Origin: Ignavibacteriota bacterium
GTDB lineage: Bacteria > Bacteroidota > Ignavibacteria > Tepidaquicellales > Tepidaquicellaceae
Assembly: GCA_003135995.1 (NCBI GenBank)
Contig: PNBM01000337.1
Span: 1-11,971 of the forward strand
Reading direction: 5' to 3'
DNA length: 11,971 nt
Shown: positions 1 to 6,268 of the stretch, piece after piece
Numbering within the stretch: the first letter of the stretch is position 1
Layout of the letters: each line of letters begins with the position of its first letter
Translations under genes and position numbers: made by a program
The notes under the pieces: model-generated
Seen by the model: only the letters and a program-made list of their open reading frames with translations
Databases searched by the model: none
Told to the model about the DNA's origin: nothing

Positions 1-2
1 AC

Positions 3-40
3 CTTACCGGTAAGTTACCATCTGCAAGATGGTAACTTAC
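3..40. repeat. Nested perfect palindromes at left edge
   Basis: Two overlapping inverted repeats are visible. Bases 3-14 form a perfect 12-base palindrome (CTTACCGGTAAG). Bases 10-23 and 27-40 form a perfect 14-base inverted repeat around a three-base loop (GCA). Neither strand has a T-run after the stem, so it is not an intrinsic terminator. The motif GTAAG/CTTAC recurs at 3-7, 10-14, 36-40 and 53-57. It lies outside any convincing gene, beyond the terminator of the minus-strand gene run. It could be a dispersed intergenic repeat, a REP-like unit, a protein-binding site or the end of a small mobile element; one window cannot decide. The structure is certain, the function unknown. Confidence 0.75.
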
Positions 41-90
41 ATGCGATTTGGTGTAAGTATTGTATAATATTTTTCAGCTCCGGTCGACAT

Positions 91-126
91 AAAAAAGCCC
101 GAAACTTATTTCAAGTTTCGGGCTTT
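91..126 (-). terminator. Intrinsic terminator of the sucD-folB-folK-kinase run
   Basis: The arms 94-107 and 113-126 are perfectly complementary over 14 bases, with a five-base loop (108-112) and a GC-rich core (GCCCG/CGGGC). Read on the minus strand, the stem is followed directly by six T residues (complement of A91-A96) and more T-rich sequence, the standard rho-independent layout. It starts 17 bases past the stop codon of the small membrane protein gene, so it closes the minus-strand run. On the plus strand the stem is followed by G-rich sequence, so it is not bidirectional. Confidence 0.9.
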
Positions 127-142
127 GGGGGTTAAATATTTG

Positions 143-325
143 CTATTTTACTTCTTCAAAGTCGGCATCAACTACTTTGCTTTTATCTATATATTGCTCC
201 GGCTTTTTAACTGTGCTGGTTTCTTTATTTTGAGGTTTGTTTTTCAAACGCACATATTTTAAAATAAGCTTTAAAATAAAGTATATAAAATATGTCAGAA
301 TAAGATATAAGAAAAATCTATACAT
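143..325 (-). CDS. Small single-pass membrane protein, function unknown
   Basis: This 60-residue protein has a strongly hydrophobic N-terminal segment (about residues 3-25, rich in Phe, Leu, Ile and Tyr) followed by a hydrophilic Lys-rich part (26-60) that ends in the acidic motif DADFEEVK. The layout suggests one membrane helix with a short, positively flanked tail, probably cytoplasmic. Small Bacteroidota proteins of this build with a C-terminal acidic patch exist (DUF4834-like), but I cannot claim membership. It starts at ATG 12 bases after the kinase stop and is the last gene before the terminator at 91-126, so it is very likely co-transcribed with the folate/kinase genes. No Shine-Dalgarno sequence is visible. 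Confidence 0.7.
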   Translation of the reverse strand: MYRFFLYLILTYFIYFILKLILKYVRLKNKPQNKETSTVKKPEQYIDKSKVVDADFEEVK

Positions 326-337
326 AATTTTATTTCA

Positions 338-997
338 TTAACCCGCCGACTTTTTTGTCCCGGGGTTAAAATATTCTATTGGAGAATGTTCCTGTTTTAA
401 AATTTCATTTACGAGGTTATTAAAATCCTCTTCATTGTTAACAAAATCTATGTCTGTTGCATTCACTATCATCACCTTGGAAGCTTTATACCTGAAAAAG
501 AAATAATTGTAACCTTCATTCAAATCTTTGATATATTCTTCCTTTATTGGTTTCTCCGAATGCCTGTTCCTGTGCCTGATATTAAACATAAGTCTTTCGA
601 CAGTAGACTGAAGATATATGATTAAATCCGGAACAGGTACTCCCTTTTCGATTGTGGCTGCAATTTTTTCATATAACACCAGTTCATCGTCCTGCAGATT
701 CAGGTAAGCAAAAATTTTATCTTTCTCGAAAATATAATCCGAAATCACATAGTTATGAAAAAGGTCTTCATGCCTTAGTTCCTGAAGTTGTTTATACCTT
801 GTAAGAAGAAAATAAATTTGTGTATGAAAAGCATAACGGGAAGGATTTTTATAGAACTTTTCAAGAAATGGATTATCTTCGAAATTTTCAAGAACGAGTT
901 TAGCATTTAATTTCTCCGAAAGCCGTTTAGCAAGAGAGGTTTTGCCCGCTCCTATAACTCCTTCTATTGCAATATATCTTATTTTTTTTTCTTCCAA
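338..997 (-). CDS. Deoxynucleoside kinase (dNK/dGK/dAK family)
   Basis: This enzyme phosphorylates deoxynucleosides to their 5'-monophosphates with ATP, in the cytoplasm, for dNTP salvage. The 219-residue length is normal for the family. Residues 13-21 (GVIGAGKTS) are the P-loop. E37 in the LENF segment is placed like the catalytic/base-contacting Glu. FHTQIYFLLTRYKQ (57-70) is the usual substrate-side helix. The lid carries several Arg (R135, R141, R143, R145). The common DRS motif is replaced by SDY (86-88), leading into FEKDKIFA, which suggests the bacterial subgroup rather than the animal-type enzymes; base preference cannot be read. The only workable start is TTG at 995-997, because no ATG precedes the P-loop in frame. 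It begins four bases after the folK stop, with no Shine-Dalgarno sequence, consistent with translational coupling. Confidence 0.9.
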   Translation of the reverse strand: MEEKKIRYIAIEGVIGAGKTSLAKRLSEKLNAKLVLENFEDNPFLEKFYKNPSRYAFHTQIYFLLTRYKQLQELRHEDLFHNYVISDYIFEKDKIFAYLNLQDDELVLYEKIAATIEKGVPVPDLIIYLQSTVERLMFNIRHRNRHSEKPIKEEYIKDLNEGYNYFFFRYKASKVMIVNATDIDFVNNEEDFNNLVNEILKQEHSPIEYFNPGTKKSAG

Positions 998-1001
998 GTT
1001 T

Positions 1002-1496
1002 TTATATTTTATCTTTATACAGCTTAACTTCCGATTTATCTATACCTGTTTCGAGTAAAGTTCGCATATTTACATTTAACAAAGGATGTATAAAATCAGG
1101 TTCAATTTCATTCAACGGAACGAGTACAAACCTGCGATTTTGCATCTGCGGATGCGGAATCTCGAGAAGTTCCGATTTCAAAATAATATCATCAAAGAAC
1201 AGAATGTCAATATCAATTTCTCTTTCAAACCATTTATCTCTTTTTATTCTTCCGCATTTTATTTCAATATCTTTTAATTCAGCTATCAGACTCAAGGGAC
1301 TGAAAGATGTTTCAATTAATACAACCAGGTTTAAAAAAGAATTTTGTTCTTTATGCCCCCACGGTTCAGTTTCATATATGGAAGAACTTTTAAGAATCTT
1401 TGTATCTTTCAAATCTTCGATTTCATCTAATGCCTGCTTTAGGTAACCTATTCTATCGTTTATATTCGAACCTAATCCTAAATACACTCTTGCCAT
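1002..1496 (-). CDS. folK: 2-amino-4-hydroxy-6-hydroxymethyldihydropteridine diphosphokinase
   Basis: HPPK transfers pyrophosphate from ATP to 6-hydroxymethyl-7,8-dihydropterin, the step before dihydropteroate synthase in folate synthesis. The 164-residue protein has all the family landmarks: GLGSN (7-11), ETEPWG (42-47), FLN (54-56), the Mg-binding Asp pair in IDIDILFFDD (D95, D97), and HPQMQNRRFVLVPL (115-128). Its ATG shares one base with the folB TAA (TAATG), a classic coupled junction, so FolB and FolK, which act consecutively, are made together. The kinase gene follows four bases after the stop. A weak purine run (GGA followed by A residues) precedes the ATG. No fusion to FolB or FolP is present. 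Confidence 0.95.
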   Translation of the reverse strand: MARVYLGLGSNINDRIGYLKQALDEIEDLKDTKILKSSSIYETEPWGHKEQNSFLNLVVLIETSFSPLSLIAELKDIEIKCGRIKRDKWFEREIDIDILFFDDIILKSELLEIPHPQMQNRRFVLVPLNEIEPDFIHPLLNVNMRTLLETGIDKSEVKLYKDKI

Positions 1497-1861
1497 TATT
1501 TTTTTTCCATAGTATTTATTATTTCTATGGAGTCTATAATTCCTAACGGAGCGTTTGGTTTTCTCACGCTAACTTTAACTTTTTTAACCTGGTCGAATTT
1601 ACTGATAATCTCCTCACAAATTCTAAGATTTAACGTTTCAATCAGGTTGAATTTTTGTTTGCTGAAAATGTCGCTGACAAGATTATAGACGGAGAGATAG
1701 TCAACCGTTTTACTTAATTTATCAGTTTTATTGAGTTCAGTCAAATCGCATTTCATTTCAATATCAACTTCGAACTGGTTACCATACTTTTTTTCATACG
1801 CCAAATCACCGTGATACGCATAAAACTTAGCATTATTTATTTTTATTGTTGTGTAGTGCAA
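1496..1861 (-). CDS. folB: Dihydroneopterin aldolase
   Basis: FolB cleaves 7,8-dihydroneopterin to 6-hydroxymethyl-7,8-dihydropterin and glycolaldehyde, producing the FolK substrate. The 121-residue length is typical. Visible landmarks are FYAYHG (13-18), E23, the VDY.SVY segment (53-59), LIETL with the pterin-anchoring Glu (E75), and VRKPNAPLG with the catalytic Lys (K101). The start is TTG at 1859-1861: upstream only TAT, TTC and CTG codons remain before an in-frame TAA (1871-1873), and the first internal ATG (M36) would delete the YHG motif. It lies 58 bases after sucD in a very AT-rich spacer where I see no convincing promoter, and overlaps folK by one base. The gene looks intact. Confidence 0.93.
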   Translation of the reverse strand: MHYTTIKINNAKFYAYHGDLAYEKKYGNQFEVDIEMKCDLTELNKTDKLSKTVDYLSVYNLVSDIFSKQKFNLIETLNLRICEEIISKFDQVKKVKVSVRKPNAPLGIIDSIEIINTMEKK

Positions 1862-1919
1862 ATAGAACAGTTATTAGTTATTAATTAATATTTATTAGTT
1901 TTTTGTCTTTTGTTTTCTG

Positions 1920-2939
1920 TTATTTCTTTTTTTTCTTGTCTTTTTTTAACTTCTTATTTCCTTTTTTCTTCTTAACTTCTTTTAACTTCTTTAACTTCTT
2001 AACTTCTTTTAACTTCTTAACTTCTTTTTTCTTCTTTGCTTTTGCCTTAAATTTTTCAAGAACATTTTTTACTGTGATACCAATATCGGCAGGAGATTCG
2101 GCAACTACTATTCCGCATTCATTCATTACTTTAATTTTTTCCTCTGCAGTTCCTTTTCCGCCTGAAATAATAGCACCTGCATGTCCCATTCTTCTTCCCG
2201 GAGGAGCGGTTTTTCCAGCGATAAATCCGATTACGGGTTTCTTAACATGTTTTTTTATAAAATATGCGGCTTCTTCCTCAGCATTTCCGCCGATTTCACC
2301 AATCATTAAAATTGCTTCTGTATTTTTATCATTATTAAATAATTTTATAGCATCGAGGAATCTTGTACCGATAACGGGGTCGCCGCCAATTCCGATGCAG
2401 GTTGATTGCCCGATTCCGAGTTTAGTAAGCTGGTCAACTGCTTCATATGTTAAAGTTCCGCTTCTTGAAATTACGCCGACTTTTCCTTTCAGGTGAATAA
2501 ATCCCGGCATTATTCCTACTTTGCATTCTCCCGGAGAAATTATTCCGGGACAGTTCGGTCCTATAAATCTCATCGTGTGTCCATGAGTATTTTTGCTCTG
2601 AACGTAATCATATACTTTTATCATATCCTTAGTCGGAATACCTTCTGTTATGCAGACAACAAGATTAACGTCCGCATCCGTTGCCTCAATAATTGCGTCA
2701 GCAGAGAAAGCAGAAGGAACAAAGATAATTGAAACATTTGCTTTTGTAGCCTCAACAGCTTCGCGGACAGAATTAAAAACGGGAATTTTATTTTGAAAAA
2801 GAGTACCGCCTTTACCCGGAGTGACACCCGCTACCACATTAGAACCATATTCAATCATTTGCGTTGTATGGAAAGTCCCTTCGGAACCGGTTATTCCCTG
2901 CACAACAATTTTTGATTTTTTATTAACAAGTATGCTCAT
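1920..2939 (-). CDS. sucD: Succinate-CoA ligase (ADP/GDP-forming) alpha subunit with Lys-rich tail
   Basis: The alpha subunit binds CoA and carries the phosphohistidine in the TCA-cycle conversion of succinyl-CoA to succinate with nucleotide phosphorylation; it works with SucC, which is not in this window. The CoA-binding Rossmann part has [11 protein letters not shown] (15-25) and GKGGT (42-46). Further landmarks are [20 protein letters not shown] (127-146), SRSGTLTYE (159-167), [10 protein letters not shown] (183-192) and the active-site His in GHAGAI (H253). The core ends near F297, matching the usual length of about 290-300. Residues 298-339 are an extra tail in which 27 of 42 residues are Lys, built from KEVKKL and KKL units encoded by tandem repeats. 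The ATG lies 15 bases after the lipoprotein stop, so the two genes probably share a transcript. No Shine-Dalgarno sequence is visible. Confidence 0.95.
   Translation of the reverse strand: MSILVNKKSKIVVQGITGSEGTFHTTQMIEYGSNVVAGVTPGKGGTLFQNKIPVFNSVREAVEATKANVSIIFVPSAFSADAIIEATDADVNLVVCITEGIPTKDMIKVYDYVQSKNTHGHTMRFIGPNCPGIISPGECKVGIMPGFIHLKGKVGVISRSGTLTYEAVDQLTKLGIGQSTCIGIGGDPVIGTRFLDAIKLFNNDKNTEAILMIGEIGGNAEEEAAYFIKKHVKKPVIGFIAGKTAPPGRRMGHAGAIISGGKGTAEEKIKVMNECGIVVAESPADIGITVKNVLEKFKAKAKKKKEVKKLKEVKKLKKLKEVKKKKGNKKLKKDKKKKK
1948..2024 (-). repeat. Tandem GAAGTT-containing repeats encoding the SucD tail
   Basis: The hexamer AACTTC (GAAGTT on the coding strand) occurs seven times, starting at 1948, 1974, 1984, 1993, 2001, 2011 and 2019. 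From the coding-strand 5' end the spacings are 8, 10, 8, 9, 10 and then 26 bases. 8+10=18 and 8+9+10=27, so the copies form two in-frame blocks that alternate the EV and KL readings. A run of pure 8-base units would rotate the frame into AGT-TAA, a stop. The tract is almost purely purine on the coding strand. This is the pattern expected from slipped-strand expansion constrained to keep the frame. Confidence 0.85.
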
Positions 2940-2954
2940 TTATTTTAAATTAAT

Positions 2955-3644
2955 TTATTTAACTATATTATTTTTAATTTTCCAGTTCCCGTTATCATCA
3001 GCGACGAGATTATAAATTACGGTAACTTCTTTATCTTCGTCCTTTCCGTTTTTAGTCGAGGTTTGTTTAATTTTCACTTTTACGCTGGCTTCCTTACCCT
3101 TTTGAGAAACCAAATCAGGTTCGTTTTCGATAACAAATTTCGAAACTCCTTTATAGCTTTTTTTGAAACTTTCTGCGTTGCGGGATTCCCACATTTCGCT
3201 GGCTTTTTTCATATTGGCGTCAAAGTTCTTAGTATCCGATATTCCGCGCTGAATTAGCTCGAGGTAGTCGTGTACGGCTGTTTTCGGATTTCCGAATTTT
3301 TTGTTCAGTTCTTTTTCCTTTTCAGCCATTATTTCTTTTTTTGTCTTTGTTTTTACTTTACTTGTATCTTTTGCTGTCTTAATACTGTCTTTAATTTCTT
3401 TTTTATCTTTCGTTCCTTTAATTCCCAATGAATCCCGTTTATTTAACCTATCCTCCCAGGCTTTGAGCTCCTGTTCTTTCAGTTTTAAAAATTCTTCTTT
3501 ATCTTTTAATTCCTTATCTTTGTCTGAAGAAAGTTCTTTTGGGGGCGTGATTTGCGGACTTGAGTCGTCTTTTTTCTGACAGGAATATAAAAGTGTAATT
3601 ACGAAAAAGAATATTATGTAAATTGAAAATTTATAAGTGTTCAT
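2955..3644 (-). CDS. Lipoprotein with Lys/Glu-rich coiled stretch and NTF2-like tail
   Basis: The 229-residue protein starts with a signal sequence (hydrophobic residues 8-19) ending in the lipobox LYSC, with the lipidated Cys at C22, so it is an exported lipoprotein anchored by its N-terminus. Residues 38-115 are highly charged, alternating Lys with Glu/Asp (for example KDKEEFLKLKEQELKAWEDR), and probably form an extended or coiled-coil spacer. Residues 118-229 look like a compact alpha+beta domain: TAVHDYLELIQRG, a Trp at 152, then beta-strand-like segments ending in WKIKNNIVK. This resembles the NTF2-like/DUF4878-type domains common in small bacterial lipoproteins; the fold is an inference. 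It is the first gene of the minus-strand run, divergent from lepB, with sucD 15 bases downstream. The function is unknown and no link to SucD is evident. Confidence 0.8.
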   Translation of the reverse strand: MNTYKFSIYIIFFFVITLLYSCQKKDDSSPQITPPKELSSDKDKELKDKEEFLKLKEQELKAWEDRLNKRDSLGIKGTKDKKEIKDSIKTAKDTSKVKTKTKKEIMAEKEKELNKKFGNPKTAVHDYLELIQRGISDTKNFDANMKKASEMWESRNAESFKKSYKGVSKFVIENEPDLVSQKGKEASVKVKIKQTSTKNGKDEDKEVTVIYNLVADDNGNWKIKNNIVK

Positions 3645-3787
3645 TATGTTTTATATTTTTTTTAAAAATACCTCATTTCATTTATATATTCAATTGATAA
3701 TTTAAATTTAACAGGTTTAAATTTTCAATATCTATTGTCTCTAAACATTAATATTTAAAGGAAAATGATTATATGAACAGGATTATT

Positions 3788-3870
3788 GTATTTTGACAAT
3801 ATATGGTAAATTATTGAAATGAATGAAAAACAAAGCCGGAAAGCAATTTTACACGTATTTTGACTATATA
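3788..3870. repeat. 16-base direct repeat pair in the divergent region
   Basis: The element GTATTTTGAC(A/T)ATATA occurs at 3788-3803 and 3855-3870 with one mismatch and a 67-base offset. The shared core includes TTTTGAC, which resembles a -35/-33 promoter element, so the two copies may be tandem promoter halves or binding sites for one regulator. The high AT content makes chance partial matches likely, but ten consecutive identical bases followed by five more are noticeable. Confidence 0.45.
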
Positions 3871-3998
3871 CAGATTTGCATTTTGGAAGATATAAAAATT
3901 ATTTAAGTTAAGTTATTAATTCATTTTTGTTTACAGGCAGAACAGATTTTTCACAGAAATTATTATAGTTCGATTGTATGGAGTAAATTATTTTAAGG

Positions 3999-4041
3999 AT
4001 AAAAACACTATTTTTCTGTCCTTATAAAATAAAAACAGTAT
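3999..4041. repeat. 13-base direct repeat upstream of lepB
   Basis: ATAAAAACA(C/G)TAT occurs at 3999-4011 and 4029-4041, 30 bases apart, with one mismatch. The second copy ends 18 bases before the lepB ATG. The spacing of about three helical turns would suit two copies of a regulator on one DNA face, but this is inference. No Shine-Dalgarno sequence is present between the second copy and the start codon. Confidence 0.4.
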
Positions 4042-4059
4042 ATCACATAACTCCTTATT

Positions 4060-5295
4060 ATGGATAAAGAAGAAAAAAATAATATTGGTATTTGCAGAGA
4101 TTGCAAATGCGAAGTTATTTTAGACAAAGAAGAAATTGCACTCGGACGTTTCATATGCCCCTCGTGCGGGAAAGAAAATGTTTTTAAAGCGAAAGGAAAA
4201 ATCGATTCTACAAATAAAAGAGTCCCGTTTATTGCGGCTTTTCTAAGCTTATTCTGCCCGGGGCTTGGGCATATATACTGCGGGGAATTTCGAAAAGGAA
4301 TTACTTTATATATTCTCGCATACATAGCTACAGTACTTCTTCTGTTCATGAGTATGTTATTTTCTGCATATTTTTTTATTCCTGTAATAATTTTATATAT
4401 ATCCGTAATTGTAAGTTCCGTTCAATCTGCGAAAAGGAAACTCGAATATAGTCTGAAATTTTACAATAAATGGATAATATATATTGTAATAATTGCTCTG
4501 AATATTTATATATTCTCTCCGTTTATCAAATCTGAATTTATAGAATCTTACGAACTCCCTACCTCTTCAATGGAAAACGCTGTTCTAAAGGGAGATTACA
4601 TATTAGTCAGTAAATTGTTTTATGGATTTCATTTGCCTTTTACTAATAAGTATTTATATAAGCTAAGCAAACCCGGCTATAATGATTTAGTTGTTTACAT
4701 TTCAGATGATATTTCTTCGCCTGGAAATATTCGCGAAGACATAAAATATATTAAAAGATGCATAGCTTTGCCGGGCGACACGATAAGCATTGTCGACAGA
4801 AATGTTAATATCAATAATAAAATCCAGCCTAACCCTTATACTTTAAAATTCAGTTCGACTTTGCATCAAAAAGGTTTTATTGATCCGAAAATTTATCCGA
4901 AAGGTTCAGGATGGAATGAAGATAATTACGGACCACTACGGGTTCCGAAATCGGGAGATATTATCAGAATAGATTCTGCAAATTATTCAATCTGGGAAAA
5001 TATAATAAATAAAGACCGGCATAAATGCAGGATTTCAAACGATAACAAAGTTTATGTCGATGATATAGAATTAAAAGATAATATTTATCGAGTAGAAAAG
5101 GATTATATTTTCGTGATGGGAGATAACCGAAACAACTCTTTAGACAGCAGGTTTATGGGTTTCGTTTCTACAGACGATATCTTAGGAAAAGCTTATTCAG
5201 TATATTTTTCTCTCAATGATAATGATTCCATTACCTACAATACAGGATTGTTAAAGTCGGTACGGTGGAATAGAATCAGTTTTAAATTAAAATAA
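4060..5295 (+). CDS. lepB: Signal peptidase I with N-terminal zinc ribbon and extra membrane segments
   Basis: This membrane-bound S26 serine protease should remove signal peptides from exported proteins. The peptidase part has PTSSMENAVLKGDYILVSK (167-185) with Ser170 as nucleophile, IKRCIALPGDTI (231-242) with Lys232 as the general base, GPLRVPKSGDII (291-302), and the box GDNRNNSLDSR (354-364). Ahead of it is an unusual N-terminus: a CxxC...CxxC zinc ribbon (C12, C15, C33, C36), then a hydrophobic region starting with the motif PGLGHIYCGEFRKG (67-80). Two or three membrane segments lie at about 55-73 and 82-120, and the usual anchor helix at 139-156 precedes the active site. At 411 residues it is long for a LepB. 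ATG start, no Shine-Dalgarno sequence. It is the only plus-strand gene here and stops one base before the uppP stop codon on the other strand. Confidence 0.9.
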   Translation: MDKEEKNNIGICRDCKCEVILDKEEIALGRFICPSCGKENVFKAKGKIDSTNKRVPFIAAFLSLFCPGLGHIYCGEFRKGITLYILAYIATVLLLFMSMLFSAYFFIPVIILYISVIVSSVQSAKRKLEYSLKFYNKWIIYIVIIALNIYIFSPFIKSEFIESYELPTSSMENAVLKGDYILVSKLFYGFHLPFTNKYLYKLSKPGYNDLVVYISDDISSPGNIREDIKYIKRCIALPGDTISIVDRNVNINNKIQPNPYTLKFSSTLHQKGFIDPKIYPKGSGWNEDNYGPLRVPKSGDIIRIDSANYSIWENIINKDRHKCRISNDNKVYVDDIELKDNIYRVEKDYIFVMGDNRNNSLDSRFMGFVSTDDILGKAYSVYFSLNDNDSITYNTGLLKSVRWNRISFKLK

Positions 5296-5296
5296 A

Positions 5297-6124
5297 TTAT
5301 AAATTGTGTAATATTCCCGCCGAAAGAAGTATTAGAATCAGAATTCCCAGTGCCAGCCTGTAAATTACGAATAATAAGTTAGTCCTTGTTTTCAAATAAT
5401 TGATTAAGAAAGCAATTGCGAAATAGCCAACGATTCCCGACACGACCGTAGCAATTATTAATTCTAATGTGTTTTCATTCAGAAGCTCTTTTCTTTCGCT
5501 GTAGAGTTCATACAACCCGCTTAAACCCACTGCAGGCAGGCTTAACAAGAAAGAATATCTTGCCGTAGTTTCTCTTTTTAGTCCGCAAAAAAGTCCTGCC
5601 GTAATTGTAACGCCGCTTCTCGAACTTCCGGGAATCAGGGCGAGAGTTTGCGCAAGACCGATAATAATACCATCTTTAACGGTAATTTCGCTCAGGTCTT
5701 TTTTCTTTGAAGAAATTTTTTCCGCGATAAACAAAACGATTGCGAGCAGAATCAAAGAACAACTCACGACGTATAAGCCTCTTGCACCGCCCTCAATGAA
5801 TCTCTTAAATGCCAGACCGAAAATCGAAATCGGAATAGTGCCGACAATAATCAGAATTAATAATCTTGAATACGGGTCCTCTAAAAATTTCCTGGTTTTG
5901 AAAGCATTTAAAAAACCTGTTATCATAAGCCCTATATCAACTCTGAAATAAATCAATGTAGCTATAAGTGTTCCGATTTGAATAACCGCGGTAAATGCTG
6001 CACCGGGGTCGCTCCAGCCAAGTAAAGCGGGCACTACTCTTATATGAGCCGTACTGCTGATTGGTATAAATTCAGTTAATCCCTGAATTATCCCGTAAAC
6101 AATTGCTTTGATAATGTTTTCCAT
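5297..6124 (-). CDS. uppP: Undecaprenyl-diphosphate phosphatase (UppP/BacA)
   Basis: This integral membrane enzyme dephosphorylates undecaprenyl pyrophosphate to regenerate the lipid carrier for peptidoglycan and other surface polymers. The 275-residue, mostly hydrophobic protein has the two family signatures. The first is QGLTEFIPISSTAH (14-27), where most relatives have G instead of A26; it is followed by GAAFTAVIQIGTL (41-53). The second is PGSSRSG (165-171), leading into TARYSFLLSLP. The catalytic candidates E18, H27 and R169 are present. The ATG start is supported by the conserved N-terminus. It lies 144 bases after the barrel protein gene, with a plausible promoter at 6171-6199, and converges on lepB with one intervening base and no terminator. 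Overexpression of this family is associated with bacitracin resistance. Confidence 0.96.
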   Translation of the reverse strand: MENIIKAIVYGIIQGLTEFIPISSTAHIRVVPALLGWSDPGAAFTAVIQIGTLIATLIYFRVDIGLMITGFLNAFKTRKFLEDPYSRLLILIIVGTIPISIFGLAFKRFIEGGARGLYVVSCSLILLAIVLFIAEKISSKKKDLSEITVKDGIIIGLAQTLALIPGSSRSGVTITAGLFCGLKRETTARYSFLLSLPAVGLSGLYELYSERKELLNENTLELIIATVVSGIVGYFAIAFLINYLKTRTNLLFVIYRLALGILILILLSAGILHNL

Positions 6125-6170
6125 AAATTAAACTCGAAAATATTTTTTGATTTATTAATAAAAGCAGGAC

Positions 6171-6199
6171 ATTGTATTTTATTAACTACGAATGTTCAA
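6171..6199 (-). promoter_or_regulatory. Candidate sigma-70-type promoter for uppP
   Basis: On the minus strand, TTGAAC (complement of 6194-6199) is followed after exactly 17 bases by TACAAT (complement of 6171-6176). Each hexamer differs from consensus at one position. Transcription would start near 6164, giving a leader of about 40 bases before the uppP ATG at 6124. The 144-base gap is the longest within this minus-strand run, which fits a separate promoter. Bacteroidota-type sigma factors prefer other motifs, so recognition depends on the true lineage. Confidence 0.45.
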
Positions 6200-6268
6200 T
6201 TTCATTTTAAAAAATTACAACCACTCCACTTTTTATCCCCTATAAGGAGAGGCAAATTAGAATTAAAA

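Larger units (their letters stand above)
3645..4059. other. Gene-free divergent intergenic region (415 bases)
   Basis: This very AT-rich spacer lies between the 5' ends of the minus-strand lipoprotein gene and plus-strand lepB, so it should hold promoters for both. I find no coding potential, RNA gene or intrinsic terminator. It contains an AT-only inverted repeat (3704-3711 and 3717-3724, loop CAGGT), two copies of a 16-base element (3788, 3855) and two copies of a 13-base element (3999, 4029). A perfect TTGACA (3793-3798) and a near match (3860-3865) have no credible -10 partner at normal spacing, so I call no promoter. For regulatory sites this is the least explained stretch of the window. 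Confidence 0.6.

Noticed and set aside
1..135. Frame open on the plus strand from the left edge to a TAA at 133-135, as if the 3' end of a gene
   Set aside because: It runs through both the perfect palindromes and the terminator stem, has no recognisable protein features, and is short enough to be chance.
967..1446. Plus-strand open frame of 159 codons
   Set aside because: It lies antisense to folK, whose motifs are complete; no family resemblance.
1496..1861. folB as a broken gene because no ATG start is present
   Set aside because: All catalytic residues and normal length are present, and TTG at 1859-1861 gives the expected N-terminus.
1903..2496. 197-codon plus-strand open frame, rich in Phe/Ser/Leu
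   Set aside because: It is antisense to sucD, and its composition is the mirror of the Lys-rich repeat tract; sucD has full family conservation.
3793..3821. Plus-strand promoter using the perfect TTGACA at 3793-3798
   Set aside because: No -10-like hexamer lies 16-18 bases downstream (bases near 3815-3822 read TGAAATGA), and no TAnnTTTG element fits either.
4000..4030. Hairpin of AAGGA with TCCTT upstream of lepB as a terminator or riboswitch
   Set aside because: Only about five paired bases around a loop of over 15 bases and no T-run; too weak to call.
6230..6260. Terminator between the barrel gene and uppP (CCCC...GGAG segment)
   Set aside because: The stem is only three or four pairs and lacks a T-run on the minus strand.
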